DNA from: Candidatus Woesearchaeota archaeon
GTDB taxonomy: Archaea > Nanobdellota > Nanobdellia > Woesearchaeales > UBA525
Assembly: GCA_018221245.1 (NCBI GenBank)
Contig: JAAOYH010000090.1
Location: 1 to 13,317, forward strand
Length of the DNA stretch: 13,317 nt
Direction: 5' to 3'
The notes beneath the pieces were generated by a model. That model worked only from the letters and a program-made list of their open reading frames with translations. It was not told where the DNA came from and searched no databases. This document shows positions 7,507 through 13,317 of this stretch, one piece after another. How positions within the stretch are numbered: the first letter of the stretch is position 1; each line of letters starts with the position of its first letter. The position numbers and the translations under genes were made by a program.

Positions 7507-7532
7507 AATAACCTCCTTATTACCACCATATC

Positions 7533-7898
7533 ATGTTCAACGTAAAAGTTGTGTTGGGAGAGAGCAAGATCCACGGCATTGGGTTATTTGCGGATGAAAA
7601 TATTGCGAAAGGTGCTTTGGTTTACACTGTAAATCCTGATCTGAACCTGCACTTGACGCAAGAAGAGTTTTCTAAGCTGTCTGATGATGAGAAAAATACC
7701 ATGAGGCATTTTGGATACTTTGGAAAGGATAAACAATGGCATCTCTCTTTCGACAACATACGATTCTGCAATCATCATAGAAAAGGGAATGTTTCCTACA
7801 AGGATGGAAAAATTTATTCTGTAAGGGCTATTATGAAAGATGAAGAAATCACTCAAAATTACGAGGAGATAGAAGATTTACGGCCTGATTTGAGGTGA
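7533..7898 (+). CDS. Minimal SET-domain protein, probable lysine methyltransferase
   Basis: This 121-aa protein is almost nothing but a SET domain. It opens with SKIHGIGLFA (residues 11-20), the SAM-binding G-x-G strand motif of SET enzymes, followed by an I-x-K-G turn. The second half has RFCNHHRKGNV (77-87), matching the RFxNHSxxxN block with His for Ser, then VRAI.KDEEITQNY (97-110), matching the AxRDIxxGEELTxxY end with Tyr110 in the catalytic position. There are no pre-SET or post-SET cysteine clusters. The size is close to the smallest known SET enzymes, such as the roughly 119-aa chlorella virus vSET. The expected reaction is SAM-dependent methylation of a protein lysine in the cytoplasm; in archaea chromatin or ribosomal proteins are possible substrates, but none is indicated here. 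The gene is divergent from lhr. The ATG at 7533 fits the domain boundary, and no ribosome-binding site is visible. Confidence 0.8.
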   Translation: MFNVKVVLGESKIHGIGLFADENIAKGALVYTVNPDLNLHLTQEEFSKLSDDEKNTMRHFGYFGKDKQWHLSFDNIRFCNHHRKGNVSYKDGKIYSVRAIMKDEEITQNYEEIEDLRPDLR

Positions 7899-7911
7899 TT
7901 TTAGAGTATTA

Positions 7912-7920
7912 TTTTATAAA
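7912..7920 (+). promoter_or_regulatory. TATA box for the HD-domain gene (leaderless start)
   Basis: TTTTATAAA is centred at 7916, which is 28 nt ahead of the ATG at 7944. Transcription would begin at or within 1-2 nt of the start codon. The box lies after the SET gene stop at 7898, so the HD gene has its own promoter even though it follows the SET gene by only 45 nt. Confidence 0.6.
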
Positions 7921-7943
7921 CACTTAATAACTACCACTTTTAA

Positions 7944-8525
7944 ATGATAACAAACGAGCACACTTCGAAATATAAACCAGATGATGTCAATCCAACAATT
8001 GGGTTTTTCTACGATATGGCTCAATTAATGAATACTCCAAGACAAGGCTGGCTAGATCATGGAGTTTCTGAGCAAGATTGCGAAAGCGTTGCGGACCATT
8101 CCTATAAGGTGGCAACTTTGGGGTTCATGATAGCAGAGAGGCACAGGCAAGATTTGGATTCATTTAGGGTAATGCGACTTGCTCTATTCCACGATATAGG
8201 TGAGATTTACTCAGGAGATATAACTCCACGAGATGGTGTGAGTGCTGAAGAAAAATCTAGAAGGGAACTAGAAGGGGTCGAGAAAATATTGTCAGGGATT
8301 CAAAACTCTGAAATTATAATGGAATCCTGGCAGGAATATGAAAACCAAGTCACTCCAGAAGCGATTTTTGTCAAAGACATTGATCGTTTGGAAATGGCCC
8401 TGCAAGCTAGACTATATGAACAAAGGGGTTATGAAAACCTCGGTGCTTTTTTCAAGTATGTGTACGACAGATTAGAACTACCAGAGGTTCGCAATTTATA
8501 TGACCAAATGATGGCCGGACGTTAA
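7944..8525 (+). CDS. HD-domain 5'-deoxynucleotidase, YfbR/HDDC2 family
   Basis: This 193-aa protein matches the HD-domain 5'-deoxynucleotidases over its whole length. The family signature TPRQGW (31-36) supplies Arg33 and Trp36, which bind nucleotide in the E. coli enzyme. ESVADHSYKVA contains metal ligand His52. LFHDIGE contains His83, Asp84 and Glu87. GDITP contains Asp92. KDIDRLEMA (144-152) supplies the last Asp. All metal and substrate positions known from YfbR are therefore filled. Enzymes of this family remove the 5'-phosphate from deoxynucleoside monophosphates with a divalent metal, in cytoplasmic nucleotide turnover. Substrate preference cannot be read from the sequence. The gene is expressed from its own TATA box as a leaderless mRNA. 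Other HD phosphohydrolases share the core, but the PR.GW block makes the HDDC2/YfbR assignment firm. Confidence 0.88.
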   Translation: MITNEHTSKYKPDDVNPTIGFFYDMAQLMNTPRQGWLDHGVSEQDCESVADHSYKVATLGFMIAERHRQDLDSFRVMRLALFHDIGEIYSGDITPRDGVSAEEKSRRELEGVEKILSGIQNSEIIMESWQEYENQVTPEAIFVKDIDRLEMALQARLYEQRGYENLGAFFKYVYDRLELPEVRNLYDQMMAGR

Positions 8526-8588
8526 GGCACCCAAACGCCGTGTTCTCCATCGAGGCAGTTGCATTCTTCCGTAGATTGTAAAACTTGC

Positions 8589-9398
8589 CTAGAGATAGAA
8601 TATTTTCTGTATCTTTGGTCGTCCATATTCAGCGTCACCTGTGATAACCTCAAGGTTTTCAAGAATTTTAGCCCTGCTATAGCTATGCGTATGACCACAA
8701 AGAACAGTTAGATGAGCGTCTGGCCGCGAAACCATGATTTGTCTCATGACATCTCCTGCGGCTTTACATGCAAAATGAGGCAGATGATCATCATCTGATA
8801 TTTTCCCTTCGTGCCAGCATGATTCTCTAAAAGGCGGGACGTGTGTCAAACATATCAATTTGTTGTAGTGCTTAAGAGCGGTTTCGATATTATCTTTTAG
8901 TTGAGAGGCTGCATCATCTCCTAACTCTTTCAGTTTTTGTAATCTTCGGGCTTTACTGAGCATTCTAAAATCATCAATCAAAATGTAATCGTAGAGAAAT
9001 ACAGGAGATCTATCATAATTGCCTAATCTCCCGTCCGCCCAGCCACTGTGTCCCACCAAAGCAACATCTTTCGTCAATTCAACATAAGGTATGTCGTCGA
9101 GGAAAAAAAGTCTATCAGACGCATTTGAGATTCTGCGAACTTCTTCTCCGACTTGAGATAATGAGCCCTTGAAGTAATCATGATTTCCAAGTACAAAACA
9201 AATATGTGAATCAAGAGACCGTTCTAATCTTAGTAAATAAGAAGAAACATCAGGTGCTTCTGCAATATCTCCCCCAATCAACAGTATATCTGGCGATACT
9301 TCTTGGATTGAACTTATAAATTTTTCAAGACCTTGACGCCCAAGGAAATTTAGGTGAATATCTGTTACCCACGCAACTTTTTTCCCGTTCATAATCAT
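8589..9398 (-). CDS. Calcineurin-like metallophosphoesterase
   Basis: This 269-aa protein has all five metallophosphoesterase motifs in order: TDIH (Asp13, His15), GGD (Asp44), GNHD (Asn72, His73), LTHVPPF (His186) and GHTH (His236, His238). These residues bind two metal ions and attack a phosphate ester or anhydride. There is no signal peptide or membrane segment, so it should act in the cytoplasm. About 80 residues between GNHD and LTHVPP contain a charged helical part (residues 148-177) and may set substrate choice. The substrate cannot be read from sequence; nucleotide, cyclic nucleotide, protein or nucleic acid phosphoesters are all possible. The start is the ATG at 9398 because a GGAGG lies 10 nt upstream; the ATG two codons later (9392) is an alternative. 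The gene is convergent with the HD gene (63 nt apart) and divergent from the following gene. Confidence 0.85.
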   Translation of the reverse strand: MIMNGKKVAWVTDIHLNFLGRQGLEKFISSIQEVSPDILLIGGDIAEAPDVSSYLLRLERSLDSHICFVLGNHDYFKGSLSQVGEEVRRISNASDRLFFLDDIPYVELTKDVALVGHSGWADGRLGNYDRSPVFLYDYILIDDFRMLSKARRLQKLKELGDDAASQLKDNIETALKHYNKLICLTHVPPFRESCWHEGKISDDDHLPHFACKAAGDVMRQIMVSRPDAHLTVLCGHTHSYSRAKILENLEVITGDAEYGRPKIQKIFYL

Positions 9399-9408
9399 AT
9401 ATAATTTG

Positions 9409-9413
9409 CCTCC
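9409..9413 (-). promoter_or_regulatory. Shine-Dalgarno site of the metallophosphoesterase gene
   Basis: GGAGG on the minus strand lies 10 nt before the ATG at 9398 and 16 nt before the second ATG at 9392, which favours the first. It shows that at least this mRNA carries a leader. Confidence 0.5.
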
Positions 9414-9524
9414 TATTTTTAGTTTTCTTATGAGTGACTGATCAAGTGTGGTTGTGTTTTTTTGTATTGATTTAACAAGATTCGAGGGTCCTCCCCCCTG
9501 TTGTTCCAGGAATTGTCCGGAGAG

Positions 9525-9531
9525 TTTAAAA
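9525..9531 (+). promoter_or_regulatory. Candidate TATA box of the 9557 gene
   Basis: TTTAAAA is centred at 9528, preceded by a purine-rich GGAGAG that could act as BRE. The ATG at 9557 is 29 nt downstream, in the leaderless range. The earlier in-frame codons, TTG 9539 and ATG 9545, are only 11 and 17 nt away and would fall upstream of the expected transcript start. Confidence 0.45.
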
Positions 9532-9556
9532 CGTCTATTTGCGGATGTTCAGTTGG

Positions 9557-10153
9557 ATGGGCGAGGCTATAGGATTCGATTACAGGGGGAGATTGTACCT
9601 TTCTGAGGATATCCCCGACCTGATAAAAGAGGAATCTCAGACTCCTACAAAAGCAGGACGTCTTCTAGAGAAGCTCTTGAGTTATGCAGAATATCTTCGC
9701 GAACTGACCAGAACTGGAAAAGTGACTAATGCAGAGCTATACCATATACACTCTGGAGAGATGCAGGTGTTATTCAATGGTATACAAACACTCCATGACT
9801 CTCTTGATGATAGCATAAGAATTAAATCAAATTTTGATTTGGAAAAAGTGCCTGTTTCGGACACTCTATACATAATTGGGGGAACCATGGCCAAGCGTTA
9901 CCAGTATACAGTCTCAAAAGATTATTTTGGTGACGTGGAACATGACCTTAAATTTGTTCAACAACCTCTCGATGAGTTCCTCTCAGAACTTAATTCTGGG
10001 GCTGTGTATCATGTTACTTATCTGCCAAGAGCTTTGGTGAAGCGCCCTACAGATCTAAAGAGGGTCCTACTAAGAAAATACAACGGAATAAAGAGACAGA
10101 TAGCACAGCAAGGGCTAGAGCACTACCCTGTGATGCATGACTTGGTGAACTGA
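9557..10153 (+). CDS. Conserved-looking protein of unknown function
   Basis: I do not recognise this protein. From the ATG at 9557 it has 198 aa; an in-frame ATG at 9545 would add 4 residues and a TTG at 9539 two more. The later start is preferred because a TATA-like box sits 29 nt ahead of it. It is soluble and charged, with no signal peptide, membrane helix or cysteine cluster. Residues 1-85 include a helical segment (KAGRLLEKLLSYAEYLRE) and an ELYHIHSGEM stretch with two close His. The middle has a hydrophobic strand, DTLYIIGGTMAKRY (92-105), and the end is basic (VKRPTDLKRVLLRKYNGIKR), which could contact nucleic acid. The gene is convergent with the HAD gene: the two stop codons are separated by a single base, so the transcripts probably overlap. 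Codon use looks like its neighbours. Confidence 0.72.
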   Translation: MGEAIGFDYRGRLYLSEDIPDLIKEESQTPTKAGRLLEKLLSYAEYLRELTRTGKVTNAELYHIHSGEMQVLFNGIQTLHDSLDDSIRIKSNFDLEKVPVSDTLYIIGGTMAKRYQYTVSKDYFGDVEHDLKFVQQPLDEFLSELNSGAVYHVTYLPRALVKRPTDLKRVLLRKYNGIKRQIAQQGLEHYPVMHDLVN

Positions 10154-10154
10154 T

Positions 10155-10808
10155 TTATCTGCCGTTCACGATGGTCTCAATGGCTGCAGGAATCTCTTCT
10201 GGAGAATGAGCTATTGGAGTGTTTGCAGGTATTTTTTCTAGGTTGCAAGGCCAACCGTATGATGCGAGAATGAAGTTATCTATGCCTGCAGCCTTCCCGT
10301 CAAGATAGTCCATGGCTCTGTCGCCAATGCTGACGACCTGTTCAGGTCTTAATTTCCAAGCGTCGAAAATATCTTGGAACATCTCATTCTTGGGTTTCCT
10401 GGTATCTGAGCTATCCACGCCTTTGATATGGTCAAAACATCCTACTATTCCCCACTTGACTGTCTTCTCCCAAAGTTCATGAGTGTAGTTAGCGGATACC
10501 AGTATCATCTGGTGGTTATGAGATAGTTCCTCTATAACTTCCTTGATGCCTGAGTGGATTAACGGCTTACCCTTAGCTATCTCTCGTCTGAAGATGCCCT
10601 CTGCGACTTTGATGCCTGCGTCATCCAGGCCCGCTGTCTTGGTAAGTATCTCCTCGTAATGCCTGTCACCATACCATGCACGGAATTCCTGATAATCTTC
10701 GGGAACATAGAAATCGCAAGCATCTCCTATCAGTCCATATATCTCTTGCTGATGCGGGAAAGAATTCTTAATGACGCCATCATAGTCGAAGATGATGGCT
10801 TTTATCAT
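10155..10808 (-). CDS. HAD-superfamily hydrolase, phosphoglycolate phosphatase-like
   Basis: This 217-aa protein has the four HAD motifs. Motif I is FDYDGV, with nucleophile Asp8 and acid/base Asp10. Motif II is LVSANYT with Ser105. Motif III is TRKPKNEMF, with Lys138 or Lys140. Motif IV is IGDRAMDYLD, with Asp163 and Asp167. About 80 helical residues between motifs I and II form a C1-type cap, as in phosphoglycolate phosphatases and beta-phosphoglucomutase-like enzymes. The likely reaction is magnesium-dependent phosphate-monoester hydrolysis in the cytoplasm; the substrate is unknown. Its ATG overlaps the ftsY stop codon as ATGA, so the gene is the last one of the aIF6-pfdA-ftsY operon and is probably translated by coupling. 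It has no good ribosome-binding site of its own. A role in targeting is not implied, as such enzymes are often passengers or housekeeping repair phosphatases. Confidence 0.82.
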   Translation of the reverse strand: MIKAIIFDYDGVIKNSFPHQQEIYGLIGDACDFYVPEDYQEFRAWYGDRHYEEILTKTAGLDDAGIKVAEGIFRREIAKGKPLIHSGIKEVIEELSHNHQMILVSANYTHELWEKTVKWGIVGCFDHIKGVDSSDTRKPKNEMFQDIFDAWKLRPEQVVSIGDRAMDYLDGKAAGIDNFILASYGWPCNLEKIPANTPIAHSPEEIPAAIETIVNGR

Positions 10809-12253
10809 AGGCCTATAGCCTCAATCACTTTTTCTTTGTCGAATCGTTCGAGATCGTCATAAGTCTGGCCTGTGCCTAAGTATAGTATGGGCTTTCCTGT
10901 GACGTGACTTACTGAGATGGCCGCACCGCCTTTCTCATCTATATCTGCCTTCGCTAGGATGATCGCGTCTATACCTACTAATTCGTCGAAGACCTTCGCC
11001 TGCTCCACACAATCGTTTCCTGTTATGGCTTCTCCCACGAATATTTTCAGGTCGGGCTTGCTAACTCTCACAACTTTCTCGAGCTCTGCCATAAGGTTCT
11101 TGTTGCTGTGCAATCTCCCCGCAGTATCTATTAGAACTACGTCTAGGCCCTGTGCCTTCGCGTGCTCTACTGCGTCATAGGCGACTGCTGCAGGATCTGC
11201 CTTGTATCCCTGGCTGATTAGTTTCACGCCTAACTTGTCTGTATGTTCTTGTAGCTGGTCTATCGCGGCCGCACGGAAAGTGTCTGATGCGGCAACTACA
11301 GATGTGAGCTTCTCTTTTTGGAATAGGTGTATCATCTTTGCCAATGTCGTAGTTTTGCCTGACCCGTTAACGCCTATCATGCATATCTTGAATGGCTTGT
11401 CTGCTTTCTTGATGCGTTTGATGAGGTCGAAGGTCTCTACGTCGAACAGCTCTTCTACAGATTCTCTTAATCTATGTAGGATCATGTCCTCCAGGCCCAT
11501 TCTGTTTACTTTGCCTGTGGTAAGCTCGTGTTTCAGATCTTCCTTGATCTTCTCGATGACCTCTACCGCGACGTTGTTCTCGAGCATCGCGACCTCGAGC
11601 TCCCAGAAGAGCTCGTCGAACTTTTCCTGAGAGAGTGATTTCTTGGTGAATGTGTCTTTGAGTTTGCCTAAGAATCCTTTGGCTTTCTCTTCTTCTATCT
11701 CAACCTCTATCTCTGCGAGTTCCTCTATGTCCTGTTCGAGCTGATCTTCTTCCTCTTCGACCTCTTCTGCTATGGTCTCTTCAAGGTCTTCGACCTCTTC
11801 TTCCTTCTCTATCTTTTTCTCTGCTTCTTTCAGATCTTCAGATTCTGCTAGCTCTTCTGCGAGGTCAGCCTTCTTTTGGATGATGCGCTCTTCAGCCTCC
11901 ATCACTCTGTCGCGCCTGTCGATCTCTTCTCGCTTCTTGTCCTCCATTTGCTCGGCTTTTCTGAACTTGTCTGCGAGCTTGTCCGGAGTATCTTTCTTCT
12001 GGAATATCTTCTTGAGGAAGCCCGGTTTCTCTTCTTTCAGAATTTTTTTGGGCTCTTCTTCGACTGTTTTTTTAGGAGTTGGTTTCTTAGGAGGTGTTTT
12101 TTTTGCGACCTTCTTGATGATCTCTTTCTCCTTCTTCTTGGCCTTTTCTATCTCGTTCTTATCATCTACTTTTTCCTCTTTGACCGCTTCCTCGGCAGAG
12201 GATGAGAATTTCTTGACTGCCTTCTTCAGCTTGTCTTTTAGGAATCCGAACAT
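10805..12253 (-). CDS. ftsY: Signal recognition particle receptor FtsY
   Basis: FtsY is the SRP GTPase receptor that docks ribosome-nascent chain-SRP complexes at the membrane. This protein has 482 aa. Residues 207-482 are the NG domain: the N-domain four-helix bundle, then G1 GVNGSGKT (294-301), DTFRAAA (324-330), G3 DTAGR (376-380), G4-like AKAD (434-437; Thr is more usual first) and GTGQ (460-463). The first 200 residues are a highly charged A domain, Lys-rich then Glu-rich, with predicted coiled-coil stretches. Three similar amphipathic segments begin GFL: residues 3-16, 78-87 and 193-205. The last directly precedes the N domain where the known membrane-targeting helix lies. The start ATG is 1 nt after the prefoldin stop, and AGGAG at 12261-12265 lies 7 nt before it, inside the prefoldin gene. 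Identification is firm, because the GFL/NG layout and DTFRAAA separate it from SRP54, which would carry an M domain. Confidence 0.96.
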   Translation of the reverse strand: MFGFLKDKLKKAVKKFSSSAEEAVKEEKVDDKNEIEKAKKKEKEIIKKVAKKTPPKKPTPKKTVEEEPKKILKEEKPGFLKKIFQKKDTPDKLADKFRKAEQMEDKKREEIDRRDRVMEAEERIIQKKADLAEELAESEDLKEAEKKIEKEEEVEDLEETIAEEVEEEEDQLEQDIEELAEIEVEIEEEKAKGFLGKLKDTFTKKSLSQEKFDELFWELEVAMLENNVAVEVIEKIKEDLKHELTTGKVNRMGLEDMILHRLRESVEELFDVETFDLIKRIKKADKPFKICMIGVNGSGKTTTLAKMIHLFQKEKLTSVVAASDTFRAAAIDQLQEHTDKLGVKLISQGYKADPAAVAYDAVEHAKAQGLDVVLIDTAGRLHSNKNLMAELEKVVRVSKPDLKIFVGEAITGNDCVEQAKVFDELVGIDAIILAKADIDEKGGAAISVSHVTGKPILYLGTGQTYDDLERFDKEKVIEAIGL

Positions 12254-12254
12254 A

Positions 12255-12641
12255 TTATTTCTCCTGGAAACTACTCTCTAAGGTCTTCAGTTCTTGTAAT
12301 GATTGATTAAAAGATTGCTGTACTCGCTCCTGGTACTCTCTTAGTTGAGCTATCTGGGTGTCTAGCATCTGGTGCACCTGTTCTGCAGTCTTCTCTACAA
12401 CTACGTCTGCGCCCACGTTAATAAGAAGCTTCTTCTCTTTGGTACTGGTCGCGCTCGCAAATACTCCCCTTGCGATGGGAACTAGTAGCTCTTCGTTTTC
12501 TTTTATCTCGCCGAACCTGTCTAATGAGTCCTTGAGTGAGCGGATCTCTTCTGCTTTTGAATCTAGGGTGTTGAGCTCTTGCTCGAGCTGTCCCAATTTG
12601 TGGTTGAGCAGTTCTGCCTGGAACATCTCTTCTTTGCTCAT
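12255..12641 (-). CDS. pfdA: Prefoldin alpha subunit
   Basis: This 128-aa protein has the alpha-class prefoldin plan: an N-terminal coiled coil (residues 1-45, heptad-like LNHKLGQLEQELNTL), a central beta-hairpin region with LLVPIARGVFASA and LLINVGADVVVEKT, and a C-terminal coiled coil (85-128). Two alpha and four beta subunits form a jellyfish-shaped hexamer that holds unfolded proteins and passes them to the thermosome. The beta subunit is not in this window. The ATG overlaps the aIF6 stop codon as ATGA, and GGAGG lies 6 nt upstream within the aIF6 coding region, supporting this start. The position between aIF6 and ftsY is the conserved archaeal location of this gene, which backs the assignment given the weak sequence conservation of prefoldins. 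Confidence 0.92.
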   Translation of the reverse strand: MSKEEMFQAELLNHKLGQLEQELNTLDSKAEEIRSLKDSLDRFGEIKENEELLVPIARGVFASATSTKEKKLLINVGADVVVEKTAEQVHQMLDTQIAQLREYQERVQQSFNQSLQELKTLESSFQEK

Positions 12642-13309
12642 TCTTCGCCTCCAAGCGCGTCATCCAGGTGCACGATCTCTGGACCGCCGGATGCGTCTCC
12701 GACGATGAGTCCTGTACTGTTGCAGATTATCCCTGCGTGAAGATACGGGGTTCCTAGGTTCACAGTCGCTGCCTGTAGCTTTACACCTAAGGTGCGCTCA
12801 ACAGTAGCGATCTCTTCCGATGTCGCGTCCCTGTGAATTACGCCGCAGTCTTTGTTTAGGATTATGAATGCTCCGGGAGTTGAGAGCCCTGCTATATCTG
12901 TCCTGACTGCAGGAACTCCTAATAGAGATTCTATCTCTGCACGTTCCTCTTCTGAGAAACCTGTGCTGATCACCGCACCTTTATCGTTGCAGACTATGTT
13001 GTTGCCCAGACAGGTCTGCTCGGTCTCTAATATTTTGAGTGGGATTTTTAGTTTTTCTAGTGCTTCTCGTTCTCTCTCGAACATGATACTTGGGCCTAGA
13101 ACAACTTTGCTGTTTCCTGCAAGGAAGAGTCCTGGCATGTCTGTTCCTGCTACTCTGACCTGATGGATGTCCTTGACGCCCAGGGTCTCTTTGATTCTCT
13201 CAAGAAGCTTGTCGCCGAGAGCTTCTCCTAAAAGAAGGTATTCTGTGGTCGCATAGCCGAACAGCCCGACGTTAGGGGTACCGTTGAAATCTGTCCTGAG
13301 GACCTTCAT
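12638..13309 (-). CDS. eif6: Translation initiation factor 6 (aIF6)
   Basis: aIF6 binds the large ribosomal subunit, keeps the subunits apart and takes part in late 50S maturation. The 223-aa length is normal for the archaeal protein, which is a pentein-like ring of five repeats of about 45 aa. The repeats are visible as recurring PGLF.AGNSKVVLG, TCLGNNIVCNDKGAVIS, GAFIILNKDCGVIH and NLGTPYLHAGIICNSTGL blocks, and the end is the typical IVGDASGGPEIVHLDDAL. The ATG at 13309 opens the conserved N-terminus MKVLRTDFNG. It heads the visible operon, but only 8 bases lie upstream, so the promoter and any L39e/L31e ribosomal protein genes usually found there are outside the window. A ribosomal LX/L18a gene, often present between aIF6 and prefoldin in Euryarchaeota, is absent here. 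Confidence 0.96.
   Translation of the reverse strand: MKVLRTDFNGTPNVGLFGYATTEYLLLGEALGDKLLERIKETLGVKDIHQVRVAGTDMPGLFLAGNSKVVLGPSIMFEREREALEKLKIPLKILETEQTCLGNNIVCNDKGAVISTGFSEEERAEIESLLGVPAVRTDIAGLSTPGAFIILNKDCGVIHRDATSEEIATVERTLGVKLQAATVNLGTPYLHAGIICNSTGLIVGDASGGPEIVHLDDALGGEE
12648..12652 (-). promoter_or_regulatory. Internal Shine-Dalgarno site for prefoldin alpha
   Basis: GGAGG on the minus strand, inside the last codons of aIF6 (Gly-Gly-Glu-Glu), lies 6 nt before the prefoldin ATG at 12641. It allows independent initiation as well as coupling through the ATGA overlap, and it fixes the prefoldin start. Confidence 0.6.
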
Positions 13310-13317
13310 GCTCCTCG

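Noticed and set aside
8526..8588. Possible RNA gene or terminator in the convergent gap after the HD gene
   Set aside because: No clear hairpin, C/D-box pair or tRNA-like arms can be seen.
9504..9521. Short palindromes TTCCAGGAA and TCCGGA just upstream of the TATA box at 9525, as an operator
   Set aside because: Both are too short to separate from chance and there is no second copy in the window.
11772..12281. Long plus-strand frames rich in Ser, Phe and Leu
   Set aside because: They are antisense to the Lys/Glu-rich FtsY A domain. The low-complexity coding strand leaves other frames open by chance.
12638..12641. Frameshift or fusion between aIF6 and prefoldin
   Set aside because: The 4-base ATGA overlap with an upstream GGAGG is ordinary translational coupling, and both proteins are full length.
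1..13317. tRNA, rRNA, CRISPR array, insertion sequence or defence cassette
   Set aside because: I saw no cloverleaf, no regularly spaced repeats, no transposase motif and no known defence domains. The only mobile elements supported are the two inteins.

Overview
The window reads as archaeal chromosome. Evidence: a contiguous aIF6 - prefoldin alpha - FtsY gene string, an archaeal Lhr-type helicase carrying two inteins, and TATA boxes placed 27-29 nt ahead of start codons (leaderless transcripts). GGAGG ribosome-binding sites appear inside or ahead of some other genes. Gene spacing is tight. Small genomes of the DPANN type (Woesearchaeota/Pacearchaeota-like) look like this, but the lineage is my inference and the sequence alone does not prove it.

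Layout, left to right. 1-179: the 5' part of a very acidic small protein on the minus strand, running off the left edge. 180-410: a divergent promoter region that also holds a doubtful 47-codon reading frame. 411-1040: a putative lipoprotein (+) with a degenerate HExxH-like motif, HQILH. 1089-7379: one huge minus-strand gene for an Lhr-family SF2 helicase. It is split by a 558-aa intein in the P-loop and a 520-aa intein in motif V, and the spliced helicase would be 1018 aa. 7380-7532: a divergent intergenic region. 7533-7898: a minimal SET-domain protein (+). 7944-8525: an HD-domain 5'-deoxynucleotidase of the YfbR/HDDC2 type (+). 8589-9398: a calcineurin-like metallophosphoesterase (-). 9557-10153: a protein I do not recognise (+). 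10155-13309: a minus-strand operon transcribed in the order aIF6, prefoldin alpha, FtsY, HAD hydrolase.

How the genes work together. The right-hand operon joins ribosome subunit maturation (aIF6), co-translational folding (prefoldin) and membrane targeting (the SRP receptor FtsY). A HAD phosphatase is attached at its 3' end by an ATGA overlap. The central genes (SET, HD nucleotidase, metallophosphoesterase, unknown) are single units with their own promoters, and nothing in the sequence links them in one pathway. The most striking feature is the helicase: both inteins interrupt nucleotide-binding or catalytic motifs, so ATPase activity should need two complete splicing events. Each intein keeps both splicing-domain blocks, two LAGLIDADG-type acidic positions and helix-turn-helix-like segments. 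I see no clear new defence or biosynthetic system, and no RNA genes, CRISPR array or transposase.
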